DNA of 50,146 nucleotides from CAYLPT01 sp964385645 (GTDB lineage Bacteria > Armatimonadota > Hebobacteria > Hebobacterales > Hebobacteraceae): contig CAYLPT010000214.1 of assembly GCA_964385645.1 (NCBI GenBank), positions 1-50,146 of the forward strand, read 5' to 3'. The notes under the pieces were generated by a model, which saw only the letters and a program-made list of their open reading frames with translations, was not told the origin of the DNA and searched no databases. The position numbers and the translations under genes were made by a program. Below are positions 50,008-50,146 of the stretch, piece after piece (the stretch's first letter is position 1; each line of letters opens with the position of its first letter).

Positions 50008-50146
50008 ATGCCTGCACAGCGCCCGCCAGCCAAAGAGCCGCCCGAGACGCTCTTCCGGGCCTACATGCTGGTGGTCGCAGTCGCCGGCTACGGCCTGCTG
50101 GTGGGGCTGAGCGTTTCTCGTTTACGGGCTGGGGTAGGGTGGGGGC
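50008..50146 (+). CDS. Partial membrane protein at the right edge
   Basis: ATG at 50008 with GAGGG (49997-50001) upstream; 46 codons visible. Short hydrophilic start (AQRPPAKEPPETLFRAY) followed by a transmembrane stretch (MLVVAVAGYGLLVGL). Too little remains to assign a function. The last ~30 bases differ in style from the rest (TTTCTCGTTTACGGG then G/T-rich), so the edge may be less reliable. Confidence 0.4.
   Translation, partial: MPAQRPPAKEPPETLFRAYMLVVAVAGYGLLVGLSVSRLRAGVGWG

Overview
The window is a high-GC bacterial chromosome segment from a diderm. It encodes an LptD/OstA-like outer-membrane protein, a class I cyclic-di-GMP riboswitch and housekeeping operons with gene orders shared by Firmicutes, Chloroflexi and Armatimonadota (gap-pgk-tpiA, glmU-prs-ctc/rplY, rpsA-coaE). 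My best guess is Armatimonadota or a relative. This is inference only, because no rRNA is present.

Layout. 1-1.5 kb: nadA and the 5' part of nadC (minus strand). 1.7 kb: tRNA-Leu(CAA). 1.9-7.8 kb: sppA, polA, an S1-domain protein, coaE. 7.8-12.1 kb: two envelope genes, a secreted CsgG-like protein and an LptD-like protein with an Ig-like N-terminus. 12.2-14.2 kb: uvrB. 14.2-28.2 kb: a mobile element of about 14 kb separating uvrB from uvrA. 28.3-36.6 kb: uvrA, an amidohydrolase, uvrC, a GNAT acetyltransferase, ogt and a small membrane protein. 36.7-43.4 kb: gap, pgk, tpiA, moaC, a MOSC protein, mogA, a HisKA_2 kinase, an ANTAR regulator and a basic protein. 43.5-46.3 kb: tRNA-Gln(TTG), a GlmU-like nucleotidyltransferase, prs, a 41-residue basic peptide, and rplY on the other strand. 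46.7-50.1 kb: two cyclic-di-GMP genes, the second behind a riboswitch, then a gene cut by the window edge.

The element is the accessory part. Its bases are visibly less GC-rich than the flanks, most clearly in the helicase gene. On the minus strand it carries a small HTH gene coupled to a 1906-residue DUF4011-helicase-Vsr protein, a domain order I recall from anti-phage defence. On the plus strand it carries an HTH gene, a primase-helicase, a cluster of seven TGCGCCAA sites (iteron or pac-like), a probable small terminase, a large terminase, two small proteins and a large serine recombinase. No capsid, portal, tail or lysis gene is present, so it looks like a phage satellite or a heavily reduced prophage with defence cargo. 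The recombinase gene has a leader of about 137 nt holding three long interleaved complementary pairs plus a competing hairpin, a candidate new structured RNA. A second control region at 20.4-20.8 kb has operator-like palindromes, a promoter and a strong intrinsic terminator ahead of the replication genes.

All three UvrABC excinuclease subunits, polA and ogt lie in this window. Without the element uvrB, uvrA and uvrC would form a near-contiguous repair cluster.
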